14,378 bases of DNA from contig JAFRMI010000043.1 in NCBI GenBank assembly GCA_017430765.1, positions 1 through 14,378 of the forward strand, written 5' to 3'. Origin of the DNA: Lachnospiraceae bacterium (GTDB lineage: Bacteria > Bacillota_A > Clostridia > Lachnospirales > Lachnospiraceae). The position numbers and the translations under genes are program-made. Of the stretch, positions 7,359-14,307 are shown one piece after another. Position 1 is the first letter of the stretch. Every line of letters starts with the position of its first letter. Under the pieces are notes generated by a model. It saw nothing but the letters and a program-made list of their open reading frames with translations, was not told where the DNA came from and searched no databases.

Positions 7359-8447
7359 ATGAGTGAAAAATTGAAAGTGGGAATTCTTGGAGCGACCGGT
7401 ATGGTGGGACAGCGCTTTATCACGCTGCTCGCGGATCATCCGTTCTTTGAAATTACGACACTTGCCGCATCCGCGTCGAGCGCAGGGAAGACCTATGAGG
7501 AGTCTGTGGGGGGACGCTGGAAGATGGATGCTCCCATGCCGGAGGCGGTGAAACAGCTGGTTATCAAAGATGTGAAAGATGTAGCCCATGTCGCTTCGGA
7601 GGTGGATTTCGTATTTTCCGCTGTCAATATGTCTAAGGATGAGATCCGTGCGATCGAGGAGGAATATGCGAAGACGGAGACTCCCGTCGTTTCCAATAAC
7701 AGCGCACACCGCTGGACGCCCGATGTACCGATGGTGATACCGGAGATCAATCCGCAGCACTTCGATATCATTGCCGCCCAGAGGGAGAGGCTCGGAACGA
7801 AACGCGGCTTCATCGCCGTGAAACCGAACTGCTCCATCCAGTCCTATACACCGGCCCTCGCCGCGTGGATGGAATATGAGCCGGCAGAGGTCGTGGTCTC
7901 TACATACCAGGCGATCTCCGGTGCCGGAAAGGTCTTTGCGGACTGGCCGGAGATGGAGGGAAATATCATTCCCTATATCGGAGGCGAGGAGGAAAAATCC
8001 GAGCAGGAGCCGATGAAGGTTTTCGGCTCCATCGAAGGAAACGCGATTGTGAAGCTGGAGAGCGATCTGCGCATCACTTCCCAGTGCATCCGCGTGCCGG
8101 TTCTCAACGGCCATACGGCGACGGTGTTCCTCAACTTTAAGAAGAAACCGACGAAAGAGGAGCTGATTGAAAAGCTGCGCGCATTTTCCGGAAAACCGCA
8201 GGAACTTAAACTCCCGAGCGCGCCGGAGCATTTTATCCAGTACCTGGAGGACAATGACCGCCCGCAGGTAGCCCTTGACGTCAATTACGGAAACGGCATG
8301 GGCGTGTCGATCGGCCGCATCCGGGAGGACAGCATCTTTGACTACAAATTCGTAGGGCTCTCTCACAATACGCTTCGCGGAGCAGCCGGCGGCGCCGTAC
8401 TTTGCGCCGAGATGCTCAAAGCCCTCGGATATATCACGAAAAAATAA
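7359..8447 (+). CDS. asd: Aspartate-semialdehyde dehydrogenase, archaeal/eukaryotic-type
   Basis: Asd reduces aspartyl phosphate to aspartate semialdehyde with NADPH, the branch point for lysine/diaminopimelate, threonine and methionine. The 362-residue protein has the dinucleotide-binding GATGMVGQRF (11-20), the nucleophile Cys158 in KPNCSIQS, and the general-base His252 in RVPVLNGHTATV. Segments such as SAGKTYEESVGGRW, VSNNSAHRW and VPMVIPEINP identify the subtype found in archaea, fungi and many Clostridia rather than the E. coli-type enzyme. The ATG at 7359 has GAGGAGG (7344-7350) 8 bases upstream; an in-frame GTG at 7323 lacks such a site. I see no lysine riboswitch or other leader in the 71 bases after argH, so it is probably co-transcribed with argH. 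Confidence 0.96.
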   Translation: MSEKLKVGILGATGMVGQRFITLLADHPFFEITTLAASASSAGKTYEESVGGRWKMDAPMPEAVKQLVIKDVKDVAHVASEVDFVFSAVNMSKDEIRAIEEEYAKTETPVVSNNSAHRWTPDVPMVIPEINPQHFDIIAAQRERLGTKRGFIAVKPNCSIQSYTPALAAWMEYEPAEVVVSTYQAISGAGKVFADWPEMEGNIIPYIGGEEEKSEQEPMKVFGSIEGNAIVKLESDLRITSQCIRVPVLNGHTATVFLNFKKKPTKEELIEKLRAFSGKPQELKLPSAPEHFIQYLEDNDRPQVALDVNYGNGMGVSIGRIREDSIFDYKFVGLSHNTLRGAAGGAVLCAEMLKALGYITKK

Positions 8448-8459
8448 AACGGAGGAATC

Positions 8460-10586
8460 TTGGGGAAACAGCTCTTTATCGCCGAAAAGCCGTCTGTTGC
8501 ACAGGAGTTCGCCAAGGCGCTCGGCCTTCGGGGGGGCAGGCAGGACGGCTTTCAGGAAACGGATGAATATATCATCACCTGGTGCTTCGGACATCTCGTG
8601 ACAATGAGTTATCCCGAGGCCTATGATCCCTCCATGAAAAAATGGAGCTATGATACGCTTCCGTTTTTGCCGGAAACGTTTAAGTATGATGTGATCGGGT
8701 CCTCAGCGAAGCAGTTTAAAGTCGTAAGCGGGCTGCTTGCGCGGCAGGATGTGGATCGGATTTATGTGTGTACGGACTCGGGACGTGAGGGGGAATATAT
8801 CTACCGGCTCGTCGAGATGATGTCGCCGCCGTCCGTCCGGAAAAAAGACCGCAGGAGGGTCTGGATTGACTCGTTTACGGAGGAGGAGATCCTTCGCGGC
8901 ATCAGGGAGGCGAAACCGCTTTCCGCCTACGATCATCTGGCGGAGTCCGCGTATCTGCGCGCGAAGGAAGATTACCTTATGGGGATCAATTTCTCGCGCG
9001 TCCTGTCCCTGCGGTTCGGAAGGGAGATCGCGGATTACCGGGGCGGGAAGTACGCCGCGGTCGCCGTAGGCCGCGTGATGACCTGCGTTCTCGGCATGGT
9101 CGTCCGCAGGGAGCGGGAGATCCGGAATTTCGTGCGGCAGCCGTTCTTCCGCGTGAGCGGATCTTTCGAGGATGTCACGGCGGACTGGAAAGCAGTGCCC
9201 GGAAGCAGATATGAGAATTCGCCTGCCCTCTACCGGGACAACGGGTTCCGGGAACGGAAGGACGCGGAGGATTTTATCTCTTTCCTTCTGGGACGGGAGA
9301 ACCCGCAGCGAAGGGAGGGGGCGGTGCCGGAATACGCCGCGGAGGATGATCTTACGGCGGAGGTTCTCGGTGTATCAAAAAAGACGGAGAAGAAGAATCC
9401 GCCGCTTCTCTATAATCTCGCGGAGCTGCAGAACGACTGCTCCAGGATGTTTAAAATCTCACCGGATCAGACGCTGAAAATCGCGCAGGAGCTGTATGAG
9501 AAAAAGCTGACTACCTATCCAAGGACGGATGCGAGAGTTCTGTCGAGCGCGGTGGCCAGGGAGATCGGGAAAAATATCAGCGGCCTTAAAGGTGTTGATT
9601 CTGCCGCCGCCTTTGCGGAGGAGATTTTAAGCGGAAACGCTTACCGGTCAATCGAAAAAACCCGCTATACCGACGATAAGGCGATTACGGATCACTACGC
9701 CATCATCCCGACCGGGTCGGGTCTTGGTGCTCTGCGGTCTCTTTCGGACCTTTCGCGGAAGGTGTATGACCTGATTGTACGGAGATTCCTTTCCATCTTT
9801 TATCCTCCGGCCGTGTATCAGAAAGTGCAGGCGGAGATTATCTTTAAAAATGAGCACTTTTTCGCCTCCTCCCGGATTCTTAAGGAACCCGGGTACCTGC
9901 GGGTCGCCGGGATACCGTCCGGCGCGTCCGCGGAGGCGAACGCACAGGAAAACGATTCGTCAGGGGAGCAGGCGGATGCGCTTCTGTCACTGCGGAAAGG
10001 AAAGAAACTCCTTGTCAGGGGCTTTTCCATCCGCGAGGGCGAGACGAAACCGCCGTCCCGCTATACATCCGGATCCATGATTCTGGCAATGGAAAACGCG
10101 GGCCAGCTCATTGAAGACGAATCGCTTCGCGAGCAGATCCGCGGATCCGGTATCGGCACATCCGCCACCAGGGCGGAAATACTCGCCAAGCTTGTCCGGA
10201 TCGGGTATCTCCGTCTCAACAAAAAGACGCAGGTGATCACACCGGAGCTTCTGGGGGAAATGGTCTATGACGTCGTGGATCACTCCATCCGCCCGCTTCT
10301 TGACGCCGCCCTTACGGCGAGCTGGGAGAAGGGACTGACAGGCGTCGCCGACGGGACGATCTCAACGGAAGAATACATGGAGAAGCTGGGTGGATTCGTC
10401 GCCCGGAGGACTAATGCCGTGAAAGGGCTTCGGAACGGGACGGACCTCCGCAGATTTTATGATGAAGCGGCAAAATATTACAAGGGAAATACCGGGAGAA
10501 ATAACCGGATAAACAGCAATAAGGCAGAGCGCCGGCCAGGCAGTAAGGAGGTAAGGCATGGCACAGGAAGAACAGGTAAAAATTGA
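8460..10586 (+). CDS. topB: DNA topoisomerase III (type IA), divergent form
   Basis: Type IA topoisomerases cut one DNA strand through a tyrosine and pass the other, removing negative supercoils or separating linked DNA. This 708-residue protein has the TOPRIM domain (IAEKPSVAQEFA with Glu9; TDSGREGE at 105-111), the active-site Tyr353 in TTYPRTDARV, ETKPPSRYT, and GSGIGTSATRAEIL. The TTG start at 8460 follows GGAGG (8451-8455) and puts the TOPRIM strand directly at the N terminus, as usual; the next in-frame ATG would cut into the domain. Two departures are visible: the second acidic residue of the DxD motif is Gly108, and the usual VGRVQTPTL reads VGRVMTCVL. The former also occurs in other bacterial TopB. 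There is no C-terminal zinc-finger cysteine cluster; the tail is short and basic. It starts 12 bases after asd. Confidence 0.92.
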   Translation: MGKQLFIAEKPSVAQEFAKALGLRGGRQDGFQETDEYIITWCFGHLVTMSYPEAYDPSMKKWSYDTLPFLPETFKYDVIGSSAKQFKVVSGLLARQDVDRIYVCTDSGREGEYIYRLVEMMSPPSVRKKDRRRVWIDSFTEEEILRGIREAKPLSAYDHLAESAYLRAKEDYLMGINFSRVLSLRFGREIADYRGGKYAAVAVGRVMTCVLGMVVRREREIRNFVRQPFFRVSGSFEDVTADWKAVPGSRYENSPALYRDNGFRERKDAEDFISFLLGRENPQRREGAVPEYAAEDDLTAEVLGVSKKTEKKNPPLLYNLAELQNDCSRMFKISPDQTLKIAQELYEKKLTTYPRTDARVLSSAVAREIGKNISGLKGVDSAAAFAEEILSGNAYRSIEKTRYTDDKAITDHYAIIPTGSGLGALRSLSDLSRKVYDLIVRRFLSIFYPPAVYQKVQAEIIFKNEHFFASSRILKEPGYLRVAGIPSGASAEANAQENDSSGEQADALLSLRKGKKLLVRGFSIREGETKPPSRYTSGSMILAMENAGQLIEDESLREQIRGSGIGTSATRAEILAKLVRIGYLRLNKKTQVITPELLGEMVYDVVDHSIRPLLDAALTASWEKGLTGVADGTISTEEYMEKLGGFVARRTNAVKGLRNGTDLRRFYDEAAKYYKGNTGRNNRINSNKAERRPGSKEVRHGTGRTGKN

Positions 10587-11229
10587 GGAACTGTTTACAC
10601 TTGAGGAATCGATCGCCGGAGAGTATCTGAGACAATTTACATATCCGTGGGAAGCTCTCGCAGGCATCCATGACCTGATTCTTGAAATCGGCCCCACACT
10701 GTCCCCGGATCTCTACGATCAGGTAGCGGACGACATCTGGATCGCGAAGTCGGCTAAAGTTTTTGACTCCGCTTATATCGGAGGAGCCTGTATTATCGGT
10801 GAAAATGCGCAGGTCAGACAGTGCGCGTTCATCCGGGGTGATGCGATTGTCGGCAATCACTCCGTCGTCGGAAATTCCGCGGAGCTTAAGAACGTGATTA
10901 TTTTTAACAACTGTGAGACGCCGCACTACAATTACGTCGGGGATTCCATTCTCGGATTCCACGCGCACATGGGCGCCGGTTCCATCACCTCAAATATTAA
11001 GGCGGACAGGACCAATATTATCATCAAGGGCGAGGAGGAATACGTGACCGGACGCAGAAAGATCGGCGCGATTCTCGGCGACTGGGTCGAAGTCGGCTGC
11101 AACGCGGTTCTCAATCCCGGAACGATCGTCGGACAGCATTCCATGATTTACCCGACGTCCTGCGTGCGGGGCATCGTGAAGTCCAACACGATCTGGAAGA
11201 ATACGGGGGAACAGATTCCTAAAAAATAA
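10558..11229 (+). CDS. Left-handed beta-helix hexapeptide-repeat protein, GlmU C-terminal-like
   Basis: The 223-residue protein has an N-terminal part (1-58) with LFTLEESIAGEYL and a predicted helical segment, then imperfect hexapeptide repeats from about residue 60 to 205 (for example AKVFDSAYIGGACIIGENAQVRQCAFIRGDAIVGNHSVV broken into six-residue turns), the signature of a left-handed beta-helix. Such trimers are sugar or sugar-nucleotide acyltransferases, or bind them; GAGSITSN (139-146) and the later WVEVGCNAVLNPGTIVG resemble the acetyltransferase half of GlmU. There is no N-terminal uridylyltransferase domain, so it is not a full GlmU; the substrate is unknown. AAGGAGG (10545-10551) precedes the ATG by 6 bases. 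It overlaps topB by 29 bases, so translation is probably coupled. A strong terminator follows. Confidence 0.85.
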   Translation: MAQEEQVKIEELFTLEESIAGEYLRQFTYPWEALAGIHDLILEIGPTLSPDLYDQVADDIWIAKSAKVFDSAYIGGACIIGENAQVRQCAFIRGDAIVGNHSVVGNSAELKNVIIFNNCETPHYNYVGDSILGFHAHMGAGSITSNIKADRTNIIIKGEEEYVTGRRKIGAILGDWVEVGCNAVLNPGTIVGQHSMIYPTSCVRGIVKSNTIWKNTGEQIPKK

Positions 11230-11289
11230 GGCGCAGGAAGATCTTTGCTGCATTTTGCGAAAGATGAGGCAGTGCGGAAAACATATTCC

Positions 11290-11323
11290 AAAAAAGAAGG
11301 ACCATTCCGGCCCTTCTTTTTTT
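11290..11323. terminator. Strong intrinsic terminator, probably bidirectional
   Basis: AAAAAAGAAGG (11290-11300) pairs over 11 bases with CCTTCTTTTTT (11312-11322), with CC/GG inside the loop adding two more pairs and a run of T on the 3' side. The mirror run of A makes it work in both directions. It lies between the convergent hexapeptide-protein gene (stop 11229) and traX-like gene (end 11343), so it would serve both. Confidence 0.88.
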
Positions 11324-11342
11324 GGCGCTTTTTCGCATCCGT

Positions 11343-12176
11343 TTATGGCATAAGACGGGATATGCCGTAAAGAAGCAGGAGGTGTGCGGGATAGAAGGCA
11401 TAGAAGAAATAGCGGCTCTGTTTCCCGCGTTTTCCGCTGTAGAAAAACAGCAGAAGAAACGACAGAACTGCGGGCAGTTCCCATATGCCGATTACAACGG
11501 CGCCCGCGGCGCACTGGATCAGACGGTCATACTGCAGAAGATACAGAACCAGGATCAGTCCGAGGCCCTTATAGCCGTAATCGAGGTGGAGGAACTGTGC
11601 CGCAGCCATGCATGCGGCGGCAGAGAGAACCTGCAGAAGGGTAAGTATCTGTACATTCTGAAACAGGGAGGGAGCAGGCGAACTTTTTGGGGCGTCTGTC
11701 TCGCTTTCGCGCTCTGCGTCAGGCTCCGCTATATCCTGTGACTTTCTGTGCTCAAAATATTCCCACGCCGAGAGCATGATAACGCCCATTAACAGTTCAA
11801 ACATCACATTCTGGTGCATGTGGTTGGGAAATGTGAGTTTTGAACACAGGTCAAAGGGGACCTCAGAGATCAGGCCGAAGAGAAACAGCCGGAGCGCGTA
11901 TTTCTTCCGGCTCCTCGTGTACCGGAATCCCTCCACGAGAAAAAAGCAGAAGATCGGAAAGGCCAGCCTTCCGACACCCCGGAGAAATTTATAGAACAGG
12001 TAGAGGCTGTAAAGCTGCGTGCCGCGGCTGATCGGGGCAGCCGGCTTCAGTATCATATTGTAGATAAGGCACAGGGCGGCGTGATCGATCAGCATCGTGA
12101 CGACCGCAATATATTTCAGGACGGACGCGTCGAGCATACGGGGAAATCCGGGTCTTTCCGGATAAATTTTATTCAT
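11343..12176 (-). CDS. TraX family membrane protein
   Basis: The 277-residue, mostly hydrophobic protein matches the TraX family, named after the F-plasmid pilin N-acetylase; chromosomal relatives in Firmicutes have no settled role. Family marks in order are DASVLKYIAVVTMLIDHAA (16-34), the GRLAFPIFCFFLVEGF and RYTRSRKKYALRL segments, LISEVPFDL, HQNVMFELLMGV, and the late LDYGYKGLG. A polar insert rich in Asp, Glu and Ser (roughly 148-170) separates the two membrane halves. The ATG at 12176 has AGGAGG 6 bases upstream. It is a single-gene minus-strand unit with its own promoter, divergent from the NifU-like/GGGtGRT operon and convergent with the hexapeptide-protein gene. No conjugation genes are nearby, so a role in conjugation is unlikely; acetylation of an envelope component is possible but inferred. 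Confidence 0.88.
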   Translation of the reverse strand: MNKIYPERPGFPRMLDASVLKYIAVVTMLIDHAALCLIYNMILKPAAPISRGTQLYSLYLFYKFLRGVGRLAFPIFCFFLVEGFRYTRSRKKYALRLFLFGLISEVPFDLCSKLTFPNHMHQNVMFELLMGVIMLSAWEYFEHRKSQDIAEPDAERESETDAPKSSPAPSLFQNVQILTLLQVLSAAACMAAAQFLHLDYGYKGLGLILVLYLLQYDRLIQCAAGAVVIGIWELPAVLSFLLLFFYSGKRGKQSRYFFYAFYPAHLLLLYGISRLMP

Positions 12177-12243
12177 GAGAATCCTCCTCGATATTCCTTC
12201 AGGCAGAGCCGGCAGTTATTCATTCTATGGAGATGTTCTGACG

Positions 12244-12257
12244 TCGGTTTACACCGA
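12244..12257 (-). other. Small hairpin at the start of the traX-like leader
   Basis: TCGGT (12244-12248) and ACCGA (12253-12257) pair around a 4-base loop. It sits where the traX-like transcript should begin (about 12258), so it could fold at the 5' end of that RNA or act as an operator in DNA. Five pairs alone is weak evidence. Confidence 0.35.
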
Positions 12258-12264
12258 TTTTCGT

Positions 12265-12293
12265 ATTTTATCACACTGTCATATAAATGTGAA
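12265..12293 (-). promoter_or_regulatory. Promoter of the traX-like gene
   Basis: On the minus strand, TTCACA (complement of 12288-12293) and TAAAAT (complement of 12265-12270) each match the -35 and -10 consensus at 5 of 6 positions and are exactly 17 bases apart. Transcription would start near 12258, giving a leader of about 80 bases. The inverted repeat TCACA/TGTGA spans the -35 box and spacer, so a regulator could bind there. Confidence 0.65.
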
Positions 12294-12375
12294 ATTAATG
12301 ATGATCTCCGCTCTCGTAAAACCGATTTCATACTGCAATTTCACCAAAATTAGGGTTCTCCTTGCGCCCTTTTCA

Positions 12376-12384
12376 TGGTATACT
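12376..12384 (+). promoter_or_regulatory. Extended -10 promoter of the NifU-like/GGGtGRT operon
   Basis: TGG followed by TATACT (12379-12384) is an extended -10 element with a 5 of 6 match to TATAAT. The -35 position 17 bases upstream reads TTCTCC, a poor match, as extended -10 promoters tolerate. Transcription would begin near 12391, leaving a leader of about 33 bases with AGAAAGGAGA as ribosome binding site. Confidence 0.6.
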
Positions 12385-12423
12385 TTGCTGAGCGGATAAA
12401 TTTTCCAGAAAGGAGATTTTGCA

Positions 12424-13116
12424 ATGATTTATACGAACAAAGTTGAATCGATGTGCCCGGTAACGCAGGGCGTGCATCACGGTGCTGCACCGATACCTGA
12501 GGAAGGCCAGTGGATCTCGGTGAAGAAGGTCGAGGACATTAAAGGCTATACCCACGGAATCGGCTGGTGCGCTCCTCAGCAGGGTGCTTGTAAGCTCTCC
12601 CTTAACGTGAAGGACGGAATTATTCAGGAAGCTCTTGTCGAGACGATCGGATGTTCCGGAATGACTCACTCCGCGGCTATGGCAGCCGAGATTCTTCCCG
12701 GACTCACTGTGCTGGAAGCTCTGAATACAGACCTTGTCTGCGACGCGATCAATACAGCCATGAGAGAACTGTTCCTGCAGATCGCCTATGGCCGCTCCCA
12801 GTCCGCATTCTCGGATGACGGTCTCGCGATCGGCGCCGGATTCGAGGATCTCGGCAAGGGCGACCGCTCCATGGTCGGTACTATGTACGGCACGATCAAG
12901 AAAGGCCCGCGTTATCTTGAGATGACAGAGGGCTACTGCGAAAAGATCGCGCTCGATGAGAATAATGAAATTATCGGCTATCAGTTCATTAATTTCGGCA
13001 AGATGATGGATTTCATCAAGGCCGGCGACGATGCACAGACAGCTCTGGAGAAGGCGAGAGGCCAGTACGGCCGTGTCGCGGATGCTGTGAAGCTGATCGA
13101 CCCGAGAAGAGAATAA
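12424..13116 (+). CDS. NifU/IscU-like iron-sulfur scaffold-related protein
   Basis: The 230-residue protein has a central part resembling the NifU N-terminal (IscU) fold: a Cys-containing segment (Cys49, Cys56) followed by KLSLNVKDGIIQEALVETIGC (57-77), then a Ser/Thr/Ala-rich helix GMTHSAAMAAEILPG and Cys106 in TDLVCDAI. In IscU the equivalent strand-loop with GC holds cluster-ligand cysteines. Here the loop reads GCSGM, and residues 1-45 and 125-230 are extra, with Cys11 and Cys172. The C-terminal part (QSAFSDDG onward, DIKK-type KKGPRYLEM) has no family I can name. The ATG at 12424 follows AGAAAGGAGA. It lies 18 bases upstream of the GGGtGRT gene, and this pairing recurs in Clostridia as I know it. 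Whether it really assembles Fe-S clusters is inference. Confidence 0.8.
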   Translation: MIYTNKVESMCPVTQGVHHGAAPIPEEGQWISVKKVEDIKGYTHGIGWCAPQQGACKLSLNVKDGIIQEALVETIGCSGMTHSAAMAAEILPGLTVLEALNTDLVCDAINTAMRELFLQIAYGRSQSAFSDDGLAIGAGFEDLGKGDRSMVGTMYGTIKKGPRYLEMTEGYCEKIALDENNEIIGYQFINFGKMMDFIKAGDDAQTALEKARGQYGRVADAVKLIDPRRE

Positions 13117-13134
13117 AGAGAGGAGGATACTATA

Positions 13135-14148
13135 ATGGCAATCACATTTGAAGCCTATGAAAGACGTATTGACCAGATTCAGGCCGTCCTTGAAAAGTAC
13201 GGAATCGCCTCTCTTGAGGAAGCGGTCAAGATTACGGAAGATGCAGGTCTCGATATCTATCATCTGGTAGAAGGAATTCAGCCGATCTGCTTTGAGAATG
13301 CAAAATATGCTTACACGGTAGGCGCTGCGATCGCGATTAAGAAGAATGCCCGCACGGCGGCGGAAGCTGCAGCTGCGATTGGTGAAGGCCTTCAGTCCTT
13401 CTGCATTCCGGGATCGGTCGCGGATCACAGAAAGGTCGGCCTCGGCCACGGCAACCTCGGCAAGATGCTCCTTGAAGAAGATACAGAATGCTTCGCGTTC
13501 CTCGCGGGCCACGAGTCCTTCGCCGCTGCGGAAGGCGCCATCGGCATCGCCAACAACGCGAACAAGGTCCGCAAAAAGCCTCTCCGTGTCATCCTTAACG
13601 GTCTCGGCAAGGACGCCGCGAAGATTATCTCCAGAATCAACGGATTCACCCATGTGGAAACACAGATGGATTATAAGTCCGGAGAGGTGAAGGAGATTTC
13701 GAGAACCGCTTATTCGAACGGCCCGCGCGCGAAAGTCAACTGCTACGGCTCGGACGATGTCTCTGAAGGCGTCGCGATCATGTGGAAAGAGAACGTCGAC
13801 GTCTCCATCACGGGCAACTCCACGAATCCGACCCGTTTCCAGCATCCGGTGGCGGGAACTTATAAGAAGGAAAGAGTGGAAGCCGGAAAGAAGTACTTCT
13901 CAGTCGCTTCCGGCGGCGGCACAGGCCGTACACTGCATCCCGACAACATGGCAGCAGGCCCCGCTTCCTACGGTATGACAGATACCATGGGACGTATGCA
14001 CAGCTCTGCGCAGTTCGCGGGATCCAGCTCAGTTCCGGCACACGTCGAGATGATGGGACTCATCGGCATGGGCAACAACCCGATGGTCGGCGCGACTGTC
14101 GCCGTCGCGGTTGCGGTTCAGGGCGCTGCGGAGGCAGGCAAGTTCTGA
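13135..14148 (+). CDS. GGGtGRT family protein, function unknown
   Basis: The 337-residue protein carries the exact motif GGGTGRT at 260-266, after which the family is named. Other visible features are a helical N terminus (EAYERRIDQIQAVLEKYG), GHGNLGKML (104-112), FLAGHESFAAAEGAIGIANNANK (122-144), a short alpha/beta-like NGLGKDAAKIISRING (155-170), and a Gly/Ala-rich hydrophobic C terminus (GMGNNPMVGATVAVAVAV) that looks more like a buried helix than a membrane anchor. Four cysteines (52, 90, 119, 203) and several conserved-looking His (98, 105, 126, 268) could bind metal; this is inference. The ATG has AGGAGG with normal spacing. Codon choice is strongly biased to AAG, ATC, GGC and CTC, suggesting high expression. 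The partner upstream is NifU-like. The biochemical role is not known to me. Confidence 0.88.
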   Translation: MAITFEAYERRIDQIQAVLEKYGIASLEEAVKITEDAGLDIYHLVEGIQPICFENAKYAYTVGAAIAIKKNARTAAEAAAAIGEGLQSFCIPGSVADHRKVGLGHGNLGKMLLEEDTECFAFLAGHESFAAAEGAIGIANNANKVRKKPLRVILNGLGKDAAKIISRINGFTHVETQMDYKSGEVKEISRTAYSNGPRAKVNCYGSDDVSEGVAIMWKENVDVSITGNSTNPTRFQHPVAGTYKKERVEAGKKYFSVASGGGTGRTLHPDNMAAGPASYGMTDTMGRMHSSAQFAGSSSVPAHVEMMGLIGMGNNPMVGATVAVAVAVQGAAEAGKF

Positions 14149-14175
14149 TGCCAGGATACCGGTTTTAACGAAATG

Positions 14176-14206
14176 ATCCCCCGAAGTCATTCTGATTTCG
14201 GGGGAT
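14176..14206 (+). terminator. Hairpin after the GGGtGRT gene, weak intrinsic terminator
   Basis: ATCCCCCGAA (14176-14185) and TTCGGGGGAT (14197-14206) form a perfect 10-base GC-rich stem with an 11-base loop, 27 bases after the stop codon. Only ATCTTGTG follows, not a T run, so it may stabilise the 3' end of the mRNA or terminate incompletely, allowing read-through to the HicB-like gene. Confidence 0.6.
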
Positions 14207-14227
14207 ATCTTGTGAAACGCGTGAACA

Positions 14228-14292
14228 GTCCCCCGCCCCTGCAGGCGGTGGGTTCCAGGACGGTCTCGCGAGCGGGACCTGAATGACCAGGT
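14228..14292 (+). promoter_or_regulatory. Structured RNA leader candidate before the HicB-like gene
   Basis: Three foldable elements lie back to back. GTCC (14228-14231)/GGAC (14258-14261) encloses CCGCC (14233-14237)/GGCGG (14244-14248). GGTC...GACC (14262-14279) forms a 7-pair stem with one G-T pair. ACCTG (14277-14281)/CAGGT (14288-14292) shares bases 14277-14279 with the second stem, so the last two cannot form together. The last hairpin ends 4 bases before the ribosome binding site AGAAGGAG (14296-14303). I do not recognise a riboswitch class. Confidence 0.4.
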
Positions 14293-14307
14293 AGCAGAAG
14301 GAGTAAG

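Larger units (their letters stand above)
12177..12423. other. Divergent intergenic region between traX-like and NifU-like genes
   Basis: These 247 bases hold a promoter for each side (12265-12293 minus, 12376-12384 plus), a TCACA/TGTGA inverted repeat at 12271-12275 and 12288-12292, and a small hairpin TCGGT/ACCGA at 12244-12257. I see no protein-coding frame with family features, and no recognised riboswitch. Confidence 0.6.

Noticed and set aside
7311..8594. A 427-codon minus-strand frame opposite asd
   Set aside because: It is the shadow of a well-defined Asd protein and crosses into topB.
11240..11264. ATCTTT...AAAGAT hairpin just after the hexapeptide-protein gene as a terminator
   Set aside because: The stem is bulged and no T run follows; the much stronger terminator at 11290-11323 explains the end of the transcript.
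12373..13845. A 490-codon minus-strand frame opposite the NifU-like and GGGtGRT genes
   Set aside because: Both plus-strand genes have clear motifs, ribosome binding sites and a promoter; the long reverse frame is a by-product of their strongly biased codon use, which avoids reverse-strand stops.
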